Notes: a model not told the origin generated them from the letters alone. A stretch of 64,000 nt of DNA from Verrucomicrobiales bacterium (GCA_024233215.1 JACKPW010000002.1:62001-126000); one strand, 5' to 3'. Numbered from the stretch's first letter, positions 26,732 through 36,751 are shown. Numbers and translations: made by a program.

Positions 26732-29700
26732 GTGAATAACCGCACTGCTTTCGGGACATTACTCGTGGCGGGATGCCTGGCCTGGTCAGGTTTCCTCTCC
26801 GGCCGCCTCCAGGCGGCGGGGTCTGCCGTACCGGTGCGCGTCACCCGCGCCACGGACATCGTCCAAACCTGGACGCCGGGCGAACACCTGTTCGTCAAGG
26901 GCGACCTCGGCGTGGCGGATTCCCAACTCGATGCCCTCGCCGGCTGGCTCTCCCAAAACGCAACCAACTGGCTGGTGGCCCTCGTCGAGTCGGCGGCCGA
27001 CGAACGGTTCACCGACACCGAGGGCACCTCCTTCCAGGGAGTCGAGGCCGTGCTGCAGGCGCTTGGGATCGATCTCCTGAACCGCACGTCCTTCGGCGGG
27101 CAGACCGAGCCCCGCACCGGCGAGCGCAACGCCGCGATCTTCGTCCTCTGCCTCAAGGACCGGCGACTTTCCTACTTCGGCTCCGACGCCCAGGACCAAC
27201 GCGGTTTGGGCGAGGATCAATGGATCGGCGACCTTGACGCACCGGCAATCGCCGCCATGCGCAACGGCGGTCGGATCGTGGATGCGGCGAAGGACACGAT
27301 TACGAACATCAATCGCCGCCTCGACCAGAAGATCGAAGGCGAGATTGTGCGCCGGAAGGCACAGGAGATCCGTCAGGCCGCTGAACTGGCGCAACAGAAG
27401 CGTGAAGCCGATGCCGCCATCCAGACGGCGGGTGAAACGCTTGACCGGCTGCGTAGCGCCACCCGCGATTTGCGTCGCGACAATCCGAAAGCCACCGGCG
27501 ACCTCGCGAATCCGGACCTGCCCGGATTCGAAGCCGGTCTCACCGAAGCCCGCAGCGCCCTCGCGCTCGGCGATGGGGCAAAGGCAACGACAACTGCGGG
27601 TGAACTGCGCAAGCGCCTCGAGACGCAGCTCGAGGCCCTGACCCGCCATGCCCGGGACGCGGCGGCCTTCGACGAGTGGGGTGCCAGGTATCAGGAACTC
27701 GCCCAGCGTCCCCATGCCGGCGTCGCAGCGGAATCCCTTCAGTCCGCTGCCGACTCCCTGCGCGCCGCGCGTGAAAGCCATGCCCATGCCGAATCCCGTT
27801 ACGCCGCCGAGTTGGCCGTCGCCACCCAGAGCCTGGACGTTGCCCGCGGCCGGATCGACGCCGCCTTGCGGGCAGCGCATGTGCGTCGGAGTCTTGTGCT
27901 CGGGGGCAGCGGAGGCACAGCCCTGCTGATTGTCATCGTCTTGTTCGCACTGAACCGAAGGCGCCGTTCCACCAAGCGCGAGGCCGAAACCCTGTCACAG
28001 GACTGGCGGACCGCCCTCGGGGAGAAAACCACCGCCTTGTTCGCCCTGCTCGACCGGCGCGCCACCGTGGTCGGTTCCTCCGCGGACGAGGCCGCCGCCC
28101 GTTACCAGGGCGACACCCTGGAGCTCGCGCGGCGCATCATCGCGGACGTGGATGAACTGTTCATCATGGCCGCGTGCGTCGATCGCGTCCTGCGCGACGC
28201 CGAAGCCACCCTGACCCCGAAGACCCTCTGGGCGCAGCTCGCCCACCTCTTTCTCCGTCGGCCGTATCAACGGGCCCTCCGGCTGTTGCGCGATGAACCC
28301 ATTTCCTTTCGTCCCGAAGAGGGGCTCGAACTTGTGGTCCGCGGGCCGCGCACGGAGCGGGACCGTTTGATCGGGGACCTCGGCTCCTACCAGCCCTTCC
28401 GGACCAGTTTCAACGACTTGATCGGGACCTTCAACCGGCACGCCGGCGAGGCGCTGGACAGCCTCGACCGGATCGAGTCGTCGGTGATTGAAGCCGGTCG
28501 TCTCCTCGCCCGGGTGCGGGAGTTGCTTGACGGGGTCGAAGAGGAACGCGGGGTGCTGCGCGCGGCGGAGCAGGACGACGGCTTGTTCGCCGTGCCCGAG
28601 CTGTTCGAGCAGCTGCTGCCGATGGCGGAAGCGTCGTTGGCACAGGCGCGGGGAAGGGCCGGTGTCGATCCCGTGGGCACGCTGGAACACGAAGGGCGGC
28701 TCGCGGCGCGGCAGGCGGAGGATTCCCTGCGGCTCGCCGGAATTGCGGTGGAGGCCCGCTGCAAGAAGCTGGACCTGGGCCGGGAGGCCGCGGCGGCCAT
28801 CGACGCGACCGGGTTGAACCCGGCGTGGGTTGAGGAGGAATTCAACCGGCTGTCGACCCGGGCGAATGAGATGGTGCAGGTCGCCCTGGACGGGCCGGCA
28901 ACCGCGGCATTGGACGAGTTGGAGCATGCGCTGACCGGGCTCGTCGCCGGCGCGCGTCAATGCGCCGACCTGGCACAGGGACGGCGCGAGTTGCTCGATG
29001 CGTCCATTCCGCAGACGGCCCGGGAAGTCGCGCAAGCGCGCGAGGCGTTGGGGGCAGCCGTGAACCTGCCGGCCGCCGCCATGTTGCATGAGCTGGAGGC
29101 GGATCCGGATGCGTTCATCCGGGGCGCCACGGAGCAGCTTTCGGCGGCGGCCGCCCTGTTGGAGAAGGGGGACGGCGGGTCGGCCGCGGCGGCGGTGGCT
29201 GCCGCCAGGGAACATCTCGCAAGGGTCGAAGCAATCCTCTCAGCCAGCCGGCAGGCGGCTGCCGCCCACGCGCAGAATCAGACGAGGCTGACCGAGGAAA
29301 GAGCGCGGCTCGAAGCGCGGCTGCCGGAGGCACGGACCACCCTCGAGGCGATCCGGTGCGGCTACGACGTCGCTGTGTTGCGGTTGGGAGCGGGTGATCC
29401 GACGCATCCCGAAGCCAATGGCACCGTTGACGACAACCTGCGCGAGGCGGAGGAGCATCTTGCCGCCGCAAAGCACTTGATCGGGGAGGCACGGGAGGAC
29501 TTCCACGAGGGGAGGTTGCTCGGTGCGGGGGACCAGGAGGCGGAGGCGCACCGGCGGTTGGAACTCGCCGCGGCCCGGTTGGCCGAGATTACCGAGAAGC
29601 AGGAGCGGGCGCTTGCGGCGGATCGGGCGAACGCGGAGGCGCTGCAGCAGTTGACGTTGCTTCAGACCCAGGCCCGTCGGGAAATCGAGCGCAGCACCAC

Positions 29701-30577
29701 CATGGCCGCGACCCAGGCGCACTGCGGGGAAGCCGACGCGGCTCTGGGCGAGGCACGCCTCAAGCACGGGACCGTGGGACGCGACCCGTTCCGCCTGGCT
29801 GAGGAATTGACGACCCTCGGGGACAGCTACCGGGAAGTTATTCGTCTCGCGGGGGTGGACCGGGAGCATTTCCAGGACGCCGGCAATGCCTGCGCCAGTG
29901 CGCGCAGCCAACTCGATGAAGCGCGGCGGGCCGCCCAGGCCGCCGTCGACGATGGCCTGCCGGACAGCGCCGCGGTCACCTACTGTCTTGGTGAGGTGGA
30001 CCGGTTGGTGGGAGAACTCGAAACCGTGGAATCCGGTTTGCACCGACCGCACGGTGACTGGACGCAGATCGAGGTGGGGGCACGGAAGGTCCAGAGCGAT
30101 GCGGCGGAAGCCGCAGCGACGTTGCGAGGCGAAGTTGCCCAAGCGCGGCAAGCAGCCTCAGCGCTCCAACAGGCGGCCACACTCGTCCGGCAAGCGGGGC
30201 TTTGGAGCGGAGGCTTTGGTGTTTCGATCCTGGGTCGACCGGGCGGGAACATCCTGGCGCAGGCGCAGGATCTGCTCGAACGCGGCCGCTATGATGAAGC
30301 GCGCTCCAGCGCGGAATCCGCCCTTCGTCTTGCCACCGCCGCCATCGCCGAAGCGGAGGCGGAGGTCCATCGGCGGCGCGCCGCGGAGGAGGCGCGGCAG
30401 GCGGAGGAACGGCGGCGGCGCGCGGCGGCGCGGCGGAGCTCGATGAGCAGCATGGGTTCAAGCTTCGGTAGCGGTCGGTCCGGTTCAGGCTTTCGCAGCT
30501 CGGGTTTCTCGCGCAGCTCCGGGATGCGCAGCTCGAGCTTTTCCCGCGGCTCCGGATTCAAGTCCTCAAGCTGGTAG
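26732..30577 (+). CDS. Giant TPM-domain membrane protein with a long coiled-coil region and a Ser/Gly/Arg-rich tail
   Basis: The likely start is the GTG at 26732 (MNNRTAFGTLLVAGCLAW), giving 1281 residues with a signal peptide. Residues about 60-170 form a TPM (YgcG/Psb32-type) domain: FVKGDLGVADSQLDALAGWL, then AIFVLCLKDRRLSYFG. A membrane span (LIVIVLFAL, about 395-405) precedes some 820 residues of Ala/Glu/Arg-rich helical coiled coil. The last 45 residues are a SSMGSSFGSGRSGSGFRSSG-like tail, the counterpart of the Ser/Gly tail of short TPM proteins. TPM domains are linked to membrane protein quality control or photosystem repair. This size is far above the usual 250-600 residues. The role of the coiled coil is unknown. 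Confidence 0.75.
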   Translation: MNNRTAFGTLLVAGCLAWSGFLSGRLQAAGSAVPVRVTRATDIVQTWTPGEHLFVKGDLGVADSQLDALAGWLSQNATNWLVALVESAADERFTDTEGTSFQGVEAVLQALGIDLLNRTSFGGQTEPRTGERNAAIFVLCLKDRRLSYFGSDAQDQRGLGEDQWIGDLDAPAIAAMRNGGRIVDAAKDTITNINRRLDQKIEGEIVRRKAQEIRQAAELAQQKREADAAIQTAGETLDRLRSATRDLRRDNPKATGDLANPDLPGFEAGLTEARSALALGDGAKATTTAGELRKRLETQLEALTRHARDAAAFDEWGARYQELAQRPHAGVAAESLQSAADSLRAARESHAHAESRYAAELAVATQSLDVARGRIDAALRAAHVRRSLVLGGSGGTALLIVIVLFALNRRRRSTKREAETLSQDWRTALGEKTTALFALLDRRATVVGSSADEAAARYQGDTLELARRIIADVDELFIMAACVDRVLRDAEATLTPKTLWAQLAHLFLRRPYQRALRLLRDEPISFRPEEGLELVVRGPRTERDRLIGDLGSYQPFRTSFNDLIGTFNRHAGEALDSLDRIESSVIEAGRLLARVRELLDGVEEERGVLRAAEQDDGLFAVPELFEQLLPMAEASLAQARGRAGVDPVGTLEHEGRLAARQAEDSLRLAGIAVEARCKKLDLGREAAAAIDATGLNPAWVEEEFNRLSTRANEMVQVALDGPATAALDELEHALTGLVAGARQCADLAQGRRELLDASIPQTAREVAQAREALGAAVNLPAAAMLHELEADPDAFIRGATEQLSAAAALLEKGDGGSAAAAVAAAREHLARVEAILSASRQAAAAHAQNQTRLTEERARLEARLPEARTTLEAIRCGYDVAVLRLGAGDPTHPEANGTVDDNLREAEEHLAAAKHLIGEAREDFHEGRLLGAGDQEAEAHRRLELAAARLAEITEKQERALAADRANAEALQQLTLLQTQARREIERSTTMAATQAHCGEADAALGEARLKHGTVGRDPFRLAEELTTLGDSYREVIRLAGVDREHFQDAGNACASARSQLDEARRAAQAAVDDGLPDSAAVTYCLGEVDRLVGELETVESGLHRPHGDWTQIEVGARKVQSDAAEAAATLRGEVAQARQAASALQQAATLVRQAGLWSGGFGVSILGRPGGNILAQAQDLLERGRYDEARSSAESALRLATAAIAEAEAEVHRRRAAEEARQAEERRRRAAARRSSMSSMGSSFGSGRSGSGFRSSGFSRSSGMRSSSFSRGSGFKSSSW

Positions 30578-30618
30578 CCGCGCACCCCCTGGGGATGCGC
30601 GGCGCACAAGCCTGTTTT
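30577..30618 (+). terminator. Probable terminator of the TPM gene
   Basis: Starting at the last base of the stop codon, GCCGCGCA pairs with TGCGCGGC (30596-30603) around CCCC-CT-GGGGA. A TTTT tract lies at 30615-30618, somewhat far from the stem. Confidence 0.5.
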
Positions 30619-30692
30619 GCGACGGATGATGGACGGAGTCCATCGGTCGACTCGGGACGTTCACCAGCGAGTTGGCCCCCCATCACTCCTGA

Positions 30693-33197
30693 CTATTCCG
30701 GCACGGCCCGGTAGAAGGCCTGGCCTGCGGGGGACTCCGGATCGGTGAAATCGATGCCGCCGGTCTCGCCGGCGTACCGGTGGTCGAGCGTTTCCCACGT
30801 CCGGAAATCCGTGGTGCGATCAATGCGATGCACCCGGCCGGGAAGCACGCCGCTCGTTTGGTCAGGGTTTCCGCGGAAGAACACGGTCGTGCTCCCGTCT
30901 CCGGTCTCCAGCGGCGGCACGTTTCCGAGGAACAACCGCGAGACCAGGGGGGAGACCTTGCGATCGGGCAGCCAGTTGCGATTGGAACCCGCTCCAGTCG
31001 TCAGGGCCTGGTTGCTGAAGTAGAGACTGCCGTTGGCAAACGCCACACCGGGCAGGGCACCCTCGAGGTTCCAGCGGTTGAAACTACCGGTATCGAGGAG
31101 ATGCTCCAGCCACCTACCCCCATCCCACTCCGAGAGGATGGTCTGCATGCCGCCATCAAACCGACGGCTCACCACGCACAACCGGCTCCCGGACACGCCA
31201 AGAACCGGGAACTGACCGATCTCACCGGATTCGGCGCTGCCAATGGTCGTCCATGAGGTGCCGTCCCACCAGGACACCACGGCCGTGCCGCCGTGCCCTG
31301 CGGCATAGAGCCCGGACCCCGTGGCCACCAGGTCAACCGCCGGACTGTCCAAGCCGGTACCAAGAGCGGACCACTGCACCCCGTTCCATCGGGCGACGCG
31401 ATTGGCCGGCAGCCCGCCCGCGTTGCTGAACTCGCCGGCCACATGGACATCGCTTCCCGAAACGAGAATGGCGGTCACCTCTCCGTCAACCCCGCCGCCC
31501 AGGGGCAGCCATTGGGTGCCATCCCATCTCGCAATGTGATGGGCCGCCGCCCCGCCCGCCATCGTGAAATCCCCGCCGGCATACAGGTCCGTGCCGGACG
31601 CCACCAGCACGCGCGCTTTCGCATCCAGCCCTTCCCCCAAGGCTGACCACGCATTGCCATCCCACTTCGCGATGCAGCTTGCGGGGGTTGAAGTGTCCGT
31701 GATCGGATCCGTGACAGCGTCGAAATCGCCCGAGACGTAGAAATCGGAACCCGAAACCTCGACGCTCCGCATCGGGTAGCTGGACCCGTCGAGACCATGA
31801 CCTCCCTCCAATGTGAACCAGGCGGATGACCAGGTCACACCATTCCAATTGTTGAAGGTCGGGTACTGCCCCGAGCCCCCGACGACCCAGATGTCGGAGC
31901 CGGACACCTTGACGGCCGGGAGGCTCGGAGGATTTACGCCCATGAAGACGGGTGCGCCGGAGTTCGATCCCACCGTTAACCAGTCCGTCCCGTCCCATCG
32001 AGCAATGTGGTTTGCGGGGAGCCCTCCGGCGCGTTCCAGGTTGCCGCCGGCGAGCACCGTCCCGCCGCTGACCCCGATGCTCCACACCGCCCAGTCGGAA
32101 GGTGACATCAGGCCAAATCCCGAGCCCAACGCGGACCAGGACTGACCGTCCCATCGGGCGATGGCATGGGTTTCGATTCCTCCCGCATTCGCGAAATTGC
32201 CACCGACATAGAGGGCATCCCCGGATGCGGTGATGGCCCGCACCCTCCCATCGACTCCCCCGCCCAGCGAGCTCCATTGCTGCCCGTCCCATTTGGCGAT
32301 GAAGTCGCCCCCGCTGTCTCCGGCGTTCAGGAAGTTCCCGCCCACGTAGAGGTCCGACTTCCACTTGCGCAGGACCCGGACCTGATGCCACAGATTCAGG
32401 CCGGGTTCCCCGTCGAAGCCCAGCGACGACCACGCCGTTCCGTCCCATTTGGCGACGAGATTCGCCGGGACGCCACCGACGGAGGTAAACACCCCTCCAA
32501 TGTAGACATCCGTGCCATCGACCTCGATGGCGGTAACACGGTCATCGGTGCCGGAGCCGAGCGGGGACCAGGCGTTTCCGTCCCATTTGGCGATGCCATG
32601 GCCGCCGTCGAGGCTGAAGTCGCCTCCGACGTAAACGGTATCACCGGCGACGGCGAGCGAGTCCACATCTCCGGAGATCCCCTCCCCCAAAGGGGACCAA
32701 GTTTCGCCGTCCCATTTGGCCACGCCGAACCGGCCCCCGGCGTAGAGATCGGTTCCCGACACGGCGAGGCAGACGACTTGGTAACTCATTCCGGAGCCTA
32801 GCGCGGACCAGGCCCGGCCGTCCCATTTGGCGATACCATTGGCGACCACGTCCCCGATGACGCTGAAGTTACCGCCCACATAGACGTTGCCCGCCTCGTC
32901 GGTGACCATGCTGATCACCGTTCCGTCCGTGCCTTGGATGCCATCCCCGATGGCCGCCCAGTGGTCCGGGCCGTACTCGTTGGAGGAGAAGATCTGCGCC
33001 TCGCCAACTGGAGCGGCAGCCAGTATCGCTGCCGCACCAACGAGCGAGGCAAGCCGTGGAACCGCATGCCTGGAGGCCGGTGCCGGGAGTTCGGTTGGTG
33101 GATTGGTCCGGTCGCGCACCAAGCCTGAATACGGGAGGGGCAAAGGGCGTGGGGTTGCCGGGCGGACTTTGTTGGTTCGTTCTGGTGTTTTCATCAT
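30693..33197 (-). CDS. Secreted WDG-repeat beta-propeller protein
   Basis: The frame from the ATG at 33197 encodes 834 residues. A long N-terminal extension leads to a hydrophobic signal (LASLVGAAAILAAAPVGEAQ). Then about 13 units of some 45 residues follow, each with the pattern (A/R)(K/R)WDGxxWSxLGxG...VSGTDLYAGGxF, for example AKWDGNAWSPLGSGTDDRV and ARWDGTQWLPLGGGVDGEV. This number fits two adjacent six- or seven-bladed propellers. The C-terminus, TDFRTWETLDHRYAG to AFYRAVPE, is the type of C-terminal end seen in many Verrucomicrobial exported proteins. There are no catalytic residues; binding or adhesion is likely. The start may instead be a later Met, because the first 40 residues are polar. 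Confidence 0.75.
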   Translation of the reverse strand: MMKTPERTNKVRPATPRPLPLPYSGLVRDRTNPPTELPAPASRHAVPRLASLVGAAAILAAAPVGEAQIFSSNEYGPDHWAAIGDGIQGTDGTVISMVTDEAGNVYVGGNFSVIGDVVANGIAKWDGRAWSALGSGMSYQVVCLAVSGTDLYAGGRFGVAKWDGETWSPLGEGISGDVDSLAVAGDTVYVGGDFSLDGGHGIAKWDGNAWSPLGSGTDDRVTAIEVDGTDVYIGGVFTSVGGVPANLVAKWDGTAWSSLGFDGEPGLNLWHQVRVLRKWKSDLYVGGNFLNAGDSGGDFIAKWDGQQWSSLGGGVDGRVRAITASGDALYVGGNFANAGGIETHAIARWDGQSWSALGSGFGLMSPSDWAVWSIGVSGGTVLAGGNLERAGGLPANHIARWDGTDWLTVGSNSGAPVFMGVNPPSLPAVKVSGSDIWVVGGSGQYPTFNNWNGVTWSSAWFTLEGGHGLDGSSYPMRSVEVSGSDFYVSGDFDAVTDPITDTSTPASCIAKWDGNAWSALGEGLDAKARVLVASGTDLYAGGDFTMAGGAAAHHIARWDGTQWLPLGGGVDGEVTAILVSGSDVHVAGEFSNAGGLPANRVARWNGVQWSALGTGLDSPAVDLVATGSGLYAAGHGGTAVVSWWDGTSWTTIGSAESGEIGQFPVLGVSGSRLCVVSRRFDGGMQTILSEWDGGRWLEHLLDTGSFNRWNLEGALPGVAFANGSLYFSNQALTTGAGSNRNWLPDRKVSPLVSRLFLGNVPPLETGDGSTTVFFRGNPDQTSGVLPGRVHRIDRTTDFRTWETLDHRYAGETGGIDFTDPESPAGQAFYRAVPE

Positions 33198-33533
33198 TGT
33201 TCGAGTTGAGCGTTAGTGACTGTCACTCTGCCAACGCGACGCACCGAACGGGTTTGGGCCAAGGAAATGAGAGAATTGTGTGGACCGAAGACAGGGCGAG
33301 GGATCCTTGGGGCCGGCCCCACTTCCTGGAGGGACGAGCTCCGCGAGTCCCACATCCCATTCCAGGCAAGCACCGGAGGATCAGGAACAGGGAGAACAGG
33401 GACTCGTGGAACTCGTCCCTCCGAGGAGTGGTTTGAGGAAAGAAGAGAGCCCCGGCAGGCGCACACGGTTTGCGTTCAAGCCTGCCGGGGCCGTGTTCCC
33501 GCACTCAGGGGAAAGCGACTGAAAAATGGAAAG

Positions 33534-33558
33534 GGCGCCCCCGGTGGCGGGGAGCGCC
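33534..33558 (-). terminator. Rho-independent terminator of the delta-60 repeat gene
   Basis: On the minus strand, GGCGCTCCCCG pairs with CGGGGGCGCC around a CCAC loop. The stem is followed by CTTTCCATTTTTC, 15 nt beyond the stop. Confidence 0.75.
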
Positions 33559-33572
33559 TGTTCGCGAGCCAA

Positions 33573-35789
33573 TCAGGGCATCGCGGTGAGGCTCACGTTG
33601 TCGAGGTAGGCAAGCCAGCTTGGATCGTCGGCAAACATCGCCACGCTGAACCGGTCGATGTGATCGATGGCCCCGGACCGGAACCCGACATCGGCCGCCA
33701 ATTGAGTCAGGGTGCCTCCGCGGGGTCCCATCGACAGCGCGTAGCGATCGGTCCTCAGGTTGATGTCCAGTTCGACGGTAAGCCAGGCGTCCCGGGGGTA
33801 GGTGCCCTGGGACTGGGCGGGCGACCCGTCATAGGTCATGACCTGCCCGTTGGCACGGAACGCCAACTGCGGCCCCCGCGCGGTCCTGGAATCGTAGCCT
33901 CCAACGCCATGATCACCGCCCACATAGACGAAACATCCGCCACCCGGACCGGATGGAACGAAGATATCGAATCGGACCACGACCCGCTCGGTGTTCGTTT
34001 CCTCAATGACCTCAGGCAACAGGGCCGGCAGATTCGAGCCGGACGTCGGGCTGCCCGCGATCTTGAGGGAATTGCCCGTGCCCGATGGATCGAAGCCCGA
34101 CGTGGCCACGACAGTGAACAGGGAGGGGTTGGCTTCCGCGGCGCCCTGGGCAACGTAGTAGGCGGGAAACCCCCATTCACCGACCGGGCTTCCGGCGTCC
34201 GGCGTCGTGCCCGGGGTCGCCCTGTCGAAGTTGTCGAGATCGAACCGGGCAGCTGCAGCCGTTTGAACTTGGTAGAACCGCATCGCGGCGGTGGGGTCCG
34301 GATCGGCGGCGGATTCGGCGAATTCCACCTCGGCCAGGCGGGTGTCGTTCGTGGCGACCGGCGTCCAGTTCGCCAGATCCGTGCTGGCCAGGAGGATCAG
34401 GATGTCCCCGGTCGGATTGTCCACCGTGACGAGGGCACCTTCCTGCGGCGAGTAACTGAAATCCGCGATGGATGGTTGACCCGGCACTTCGGCCGCAAGC
34501 CGGAGCAGGTTGTTGCCTGGAAAGCCAGGGACTTGGAAGCCGCCTCCGAACACCGGTTCGTCGTTGGCGTTGAGCACCATGTTGAGGGCGACGTTGAACC
34601 CCAGGTCGAGGTCGAACACGAACGAGGGATCGAGTTCCCCGTCCGGCAGAAGCCGCGCCGTGTTGGGTCGGGGTTCCCCGTTCACGGTGTCGAAGATGCC
34701 GTTGATGACCAGGCGTCCCGCGGAATCCACCTGCATCTTGCTGGGCGCCGCGAAGAACGCTCCGCTGAAGCTGGCGGTAAACGAGGGATCGATCGAGCCG
34801 TCCTCGTTCAACCGGACGATGCCGGAGACCGGGGTGCCGTTGAAGGTGGCGAAGGTCCCCGTGATGACCACCTTTCCACCCGGTTGAATCACGGCATCCA
34901 GGATGTTTGCATTGGGATCAATCGGCTGCTCCGGGCCCGTGCCGATTTGGAAGGACTCATCGATGCTGCCGTCCGGATTCAGCCGGACGATGTCGTTCCA
35001 GGCCTCGCCGTTCACCTGGTCGAAATAGCCGCAGACCAGCACGCGCCCGTCCGGATAACGGCGGATGGTGTCGATCTCAGCCGAGTTCAAGCCCGGGTAC
35101 TGGGTGCTGTCGCGGAAGAACTCAGGGTTGAAGGTGGCATCCCGGGAGCCGTCACCGCGAATGCGGATCAGGCCCGAGACCTCGTCCTCCAGGTTCCAGA
35201 GATTGAACCAGCCGCCCACGTAGATTTCGTCAGGACCGGCGATCAGGATCTTGTCGATCTTGGTCGCGAAATCCACGTTGATCGGGCCTTCACCCGGATC
35301 GAAGGTCGGATCGAGTGCACCCTCGGCGGTCAATCGGCTCAGGAAGGGCACATCGACATCGTTGAAGGTGACGCCCAACCCGACGATCAGCTTGCCATCA
35401 TCCTGCAGCGCACACGCCGTGACCCCGCCCTGGTAGATGCCACCGTTGGGATAACTGGGATCCACCGTGCCGTCGGGGAGAAACCGCACCACGTTGCCCC
35501 GTTTGACGCCGTCCACCGTGTCGAACTGGCCGACAACGTAGAGTGACCCGTTGGGACCCACAGCCAGGTCCTGAACGAAATCAGAGCCTCCCGCCACGCT
35601 GTGGGAGAACACATGCTGGAGGTTTGGATCCACGGTGTAGGTCTGGCCCGCGAGACGGGCGCCGGGCAGCGACAGGCAGAGGCTGCCGAGGAGGAGCAGA
35701 AGGGATCGCCCCGCCCTCGAAGGGGGTTGCGTGCTGCGCGTCGGTTGCGGGTTCATGGGTCTTGGATGTTCGTTGGATTTCGTTTTCAT
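33573..35789 (-). CDS. Secreted delta-60 repeat protein with C-terminal lectin-like domain
   Basis: The ATG at 35789 gives 738 residues with a signal peptide (SLLLLLGSLCLSLPGARLAG). Six delta-60 repeats of the form (F/R)L..DGxxDPSF are visible, for example RFLPDGTVDPSYPNGG, RLTAEGALDPTFDPGEG, RLNPDGSIDESFQIGTG and RLLPDGELDPSFVFDLDL. They are separated by strands such as KIDKILIAGPDEIYVGGWF. This repeat family forms a beta-propeller. A short Ig-like stretch and a C-terminal concanavalin-like domain (RVVVRFDIFVPSGPGGGCF to AYLDNVSLTAMP) follow. It is probably extracellular and binding, without an enzyme motif. Its tandem position with the WDG-repeat gene suggests related surface roles. Confidence 0.82.
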   Translation of the reverse strand: MKTKSNEHPRPMNPQPTRSTQPPSRAGRSLLLLLGSLCLSLPGARLAGQTYTVDPNLQHVFSHSVAGGSDFVQDLAVGPNGSLYVVGQFDTVDGVKRGNVVRFLPDGTVDPSYPNGGIYQGGVTACALQDDGKLIVGLGVTFNDVDVPFLSRLTAEGALDPTFDPGEGPINVDFATKIDKILIAGPDEIYVGGWFNLWNLEDEVSGLIRIRGDGSRDATFNPEFFRDSTQYPGLNSAEIDTIRRYPDGRVLVCGYFDQVNGEAWNDIVRLNPDGSIDESFQIGTGPEQPIDPNANILDAVIQPGGKVVITGTFATFNGTPVSGIVRLNEDGSIDPSFTASFSGAFFAAPSKMQVDSAGRLVINGIFDTVNGEPRPNTARLLPDGELDPSFVFDLDLGFNVALNMVLNANDEPVFGGGFQVPGFPGNNLLRLAAEVPGQPSIADFSYSPQEGALVTVDNPTGDILILLASTDLANWTPVATNDTRLAEVEFAESAADPDPTAAMRFYQVQTAAAARFDLDNFDRATPGTTPDAGSPVGEWGFPAYYVAQGAAEANPSLFTVVATSGFDPSGTGNSLKIAGSPTSGSNLPALLPEVIEETNTERVVVRFDIFVPSGPGGGCFVYVGGDHGVGGYDSRTARGPQLAFRANGQVMTYDGSPAQSQGTYPRDAWLTVELDINLRTDRYALSMGPRGGTLTQLAADVGFRSGAIDHIDRFSVAMFADDPSWLAYLDNVSLTAMP

Positions 35790-35845
35790 CTCACGCTTCA
35801 ACGCGCCGTTTGCCGGGGAGTTGGGCCAGAAGAGTTGGGGGAAAA

Positions 35846-36751
35846 TCAGGGAATCTCCGGGAGCATGTTTTGCAGGTTGCGGAGGTCCTCGCCGCCGAGG
35901 CCATAGGGAACGGCGCTGGCGGGATCGACCCACCGTTTGGCTTCGACGTGGCCATCGACGAAGCTCAGGTCATAGACCCCGCGGTGGTTCTGCGCGGGAT
36001 AATCGTTCCCGGCCCAGCGCCGCTTGGGCGGATACAGGAGCACCAGCACGCCTTCGTCCACGTCCATCTCTTCCGCGAAGACCATGACCGATGCGGTCCG
36101 ACGAACCTGGCTGGGCAGCTTGATGTGCCGGTCCTTGATTCCGCTCGACATCGAGTAGGTCCGGTTCTTCGGGAAGTGGCCACTGCTGTTGGTCATGAAC
36201 GAACGATCGGACGGGCATTTGTAGATGCCGGTGTTCGCCGTGTAGGGAAACAGCGTTCCCCGGCGCAGGTTGTAGTCGTCGCTGTCCTCATTGGCGTCGC
36301 CCACGATCCATGATCCCGGTTGCGCCCGTTCGATGTAATCGCCGAACTGGGTCGGCACCTTCCCGTGGTCGTCCGTGTACGCCTGCCACGCCACCTGAAG
36401 CTGGCGCAGGTTGTTGAGGCAGACGGTCCGGTGGGCGGCGTCCTTCGCCCGTCCCAACACCGGGAGCAGCAGACCCGCCAGGATGGCGATGACCGCGATG
36501 ACGACGAGCAATTCGATCAGGGTGAAGCCCTCGGTATCGGAGCGGAATGCGCCCCCCGGTGTCCGAAGACACCGGCATCGTAGCGGCAGGCGTCCTTGCC
36601 TGCCGGTTCCGGCGGCTTTCCAGCCGCCCATGCGAACCCACTCACCGCGCCTCGAGAGTCCGGGTAAGCTCCCGGACATGCGCTCACCCGTGCCCGGCAT
36701 TCCTCCGGGCGCGAGTTCAGCTTCCATCGGGATCGAGGCGAGGTTCGTCAT
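35846..36751 (-). CDS. Type II secretion/pilin-like prepilin (GFTLIELLVV, H-X9-DG type)
   Basis: The methylation/cleavage site EGFTLIELLVVIAVIAILAG is followed by LLLPVLGRAKDAAHRTVCLN, a typical type IV pilin-like start. The C-terminal region contains HRGVYDLSFVDGHVEAKRW, the H-X9-DG signature common in Planctomycetes and Verrucomicrobia. The leader is unusually long (72 residues from the ATG at 36751) and runs through three DNA hairpins (36557-36628). If a G6 run near 36552-36557 were one base shorter, an ATG at 36577 would give a 16-residue leader (MPVSSDTGGAFRSDTE), so the true start may be 36577. The ATG at 36751 overlaps the kinase stop by 4 nt (ATGA), which may be chance. Confidence 0.75.
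   Translation of the reverse strand: MTNLASIPMEAELAPGGMPGTGERMSGSLPGLSRRGEWVRMGGWKAAGTGRQGRLPLRCRCLRTPGGAFRSDTEGFTLIELLVVIAVIAILAGLLLPVLGRAKDAAHRTVCLNNLRQLQVAWQAYTDDHGKVPTQFGDYIERAQPGSWIVGDANEDSDDYNLRRGTLFPYTANTGIYKCPSDRSFMTNSSGHFPKNRTYSMSSGIKDRHIKLPSQVRRTASVMVFAEEMDVDEGVLVLLYPPKRRWAGNDYPAQNHRGVYDLSFVDGHVEAKRWVDPASAVPYGLGGEDLRNLQNMLPEIP
36557..36628. repeat. Triple-hairpin element
   Basis: There are three consecutive perfect hairpins: CGGTGTC/GACACCG with a 4-nt loop (36557-36574), CGGCAGGC/GCCTGCCG with a 6-nt loop (36584-36605) and GGCGGCT/AGCCGCC with a 4-nt loop (36611-36628). On the minus strand the first has a TTCG tetraloop, and the second is followed by CTACG. Confidence 0.75.

Noticed and set aside
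33216..35546. A 776-codon plus-strand open frame
   Set aside because: Antisense to the delta-60 repeat gene; no family features.
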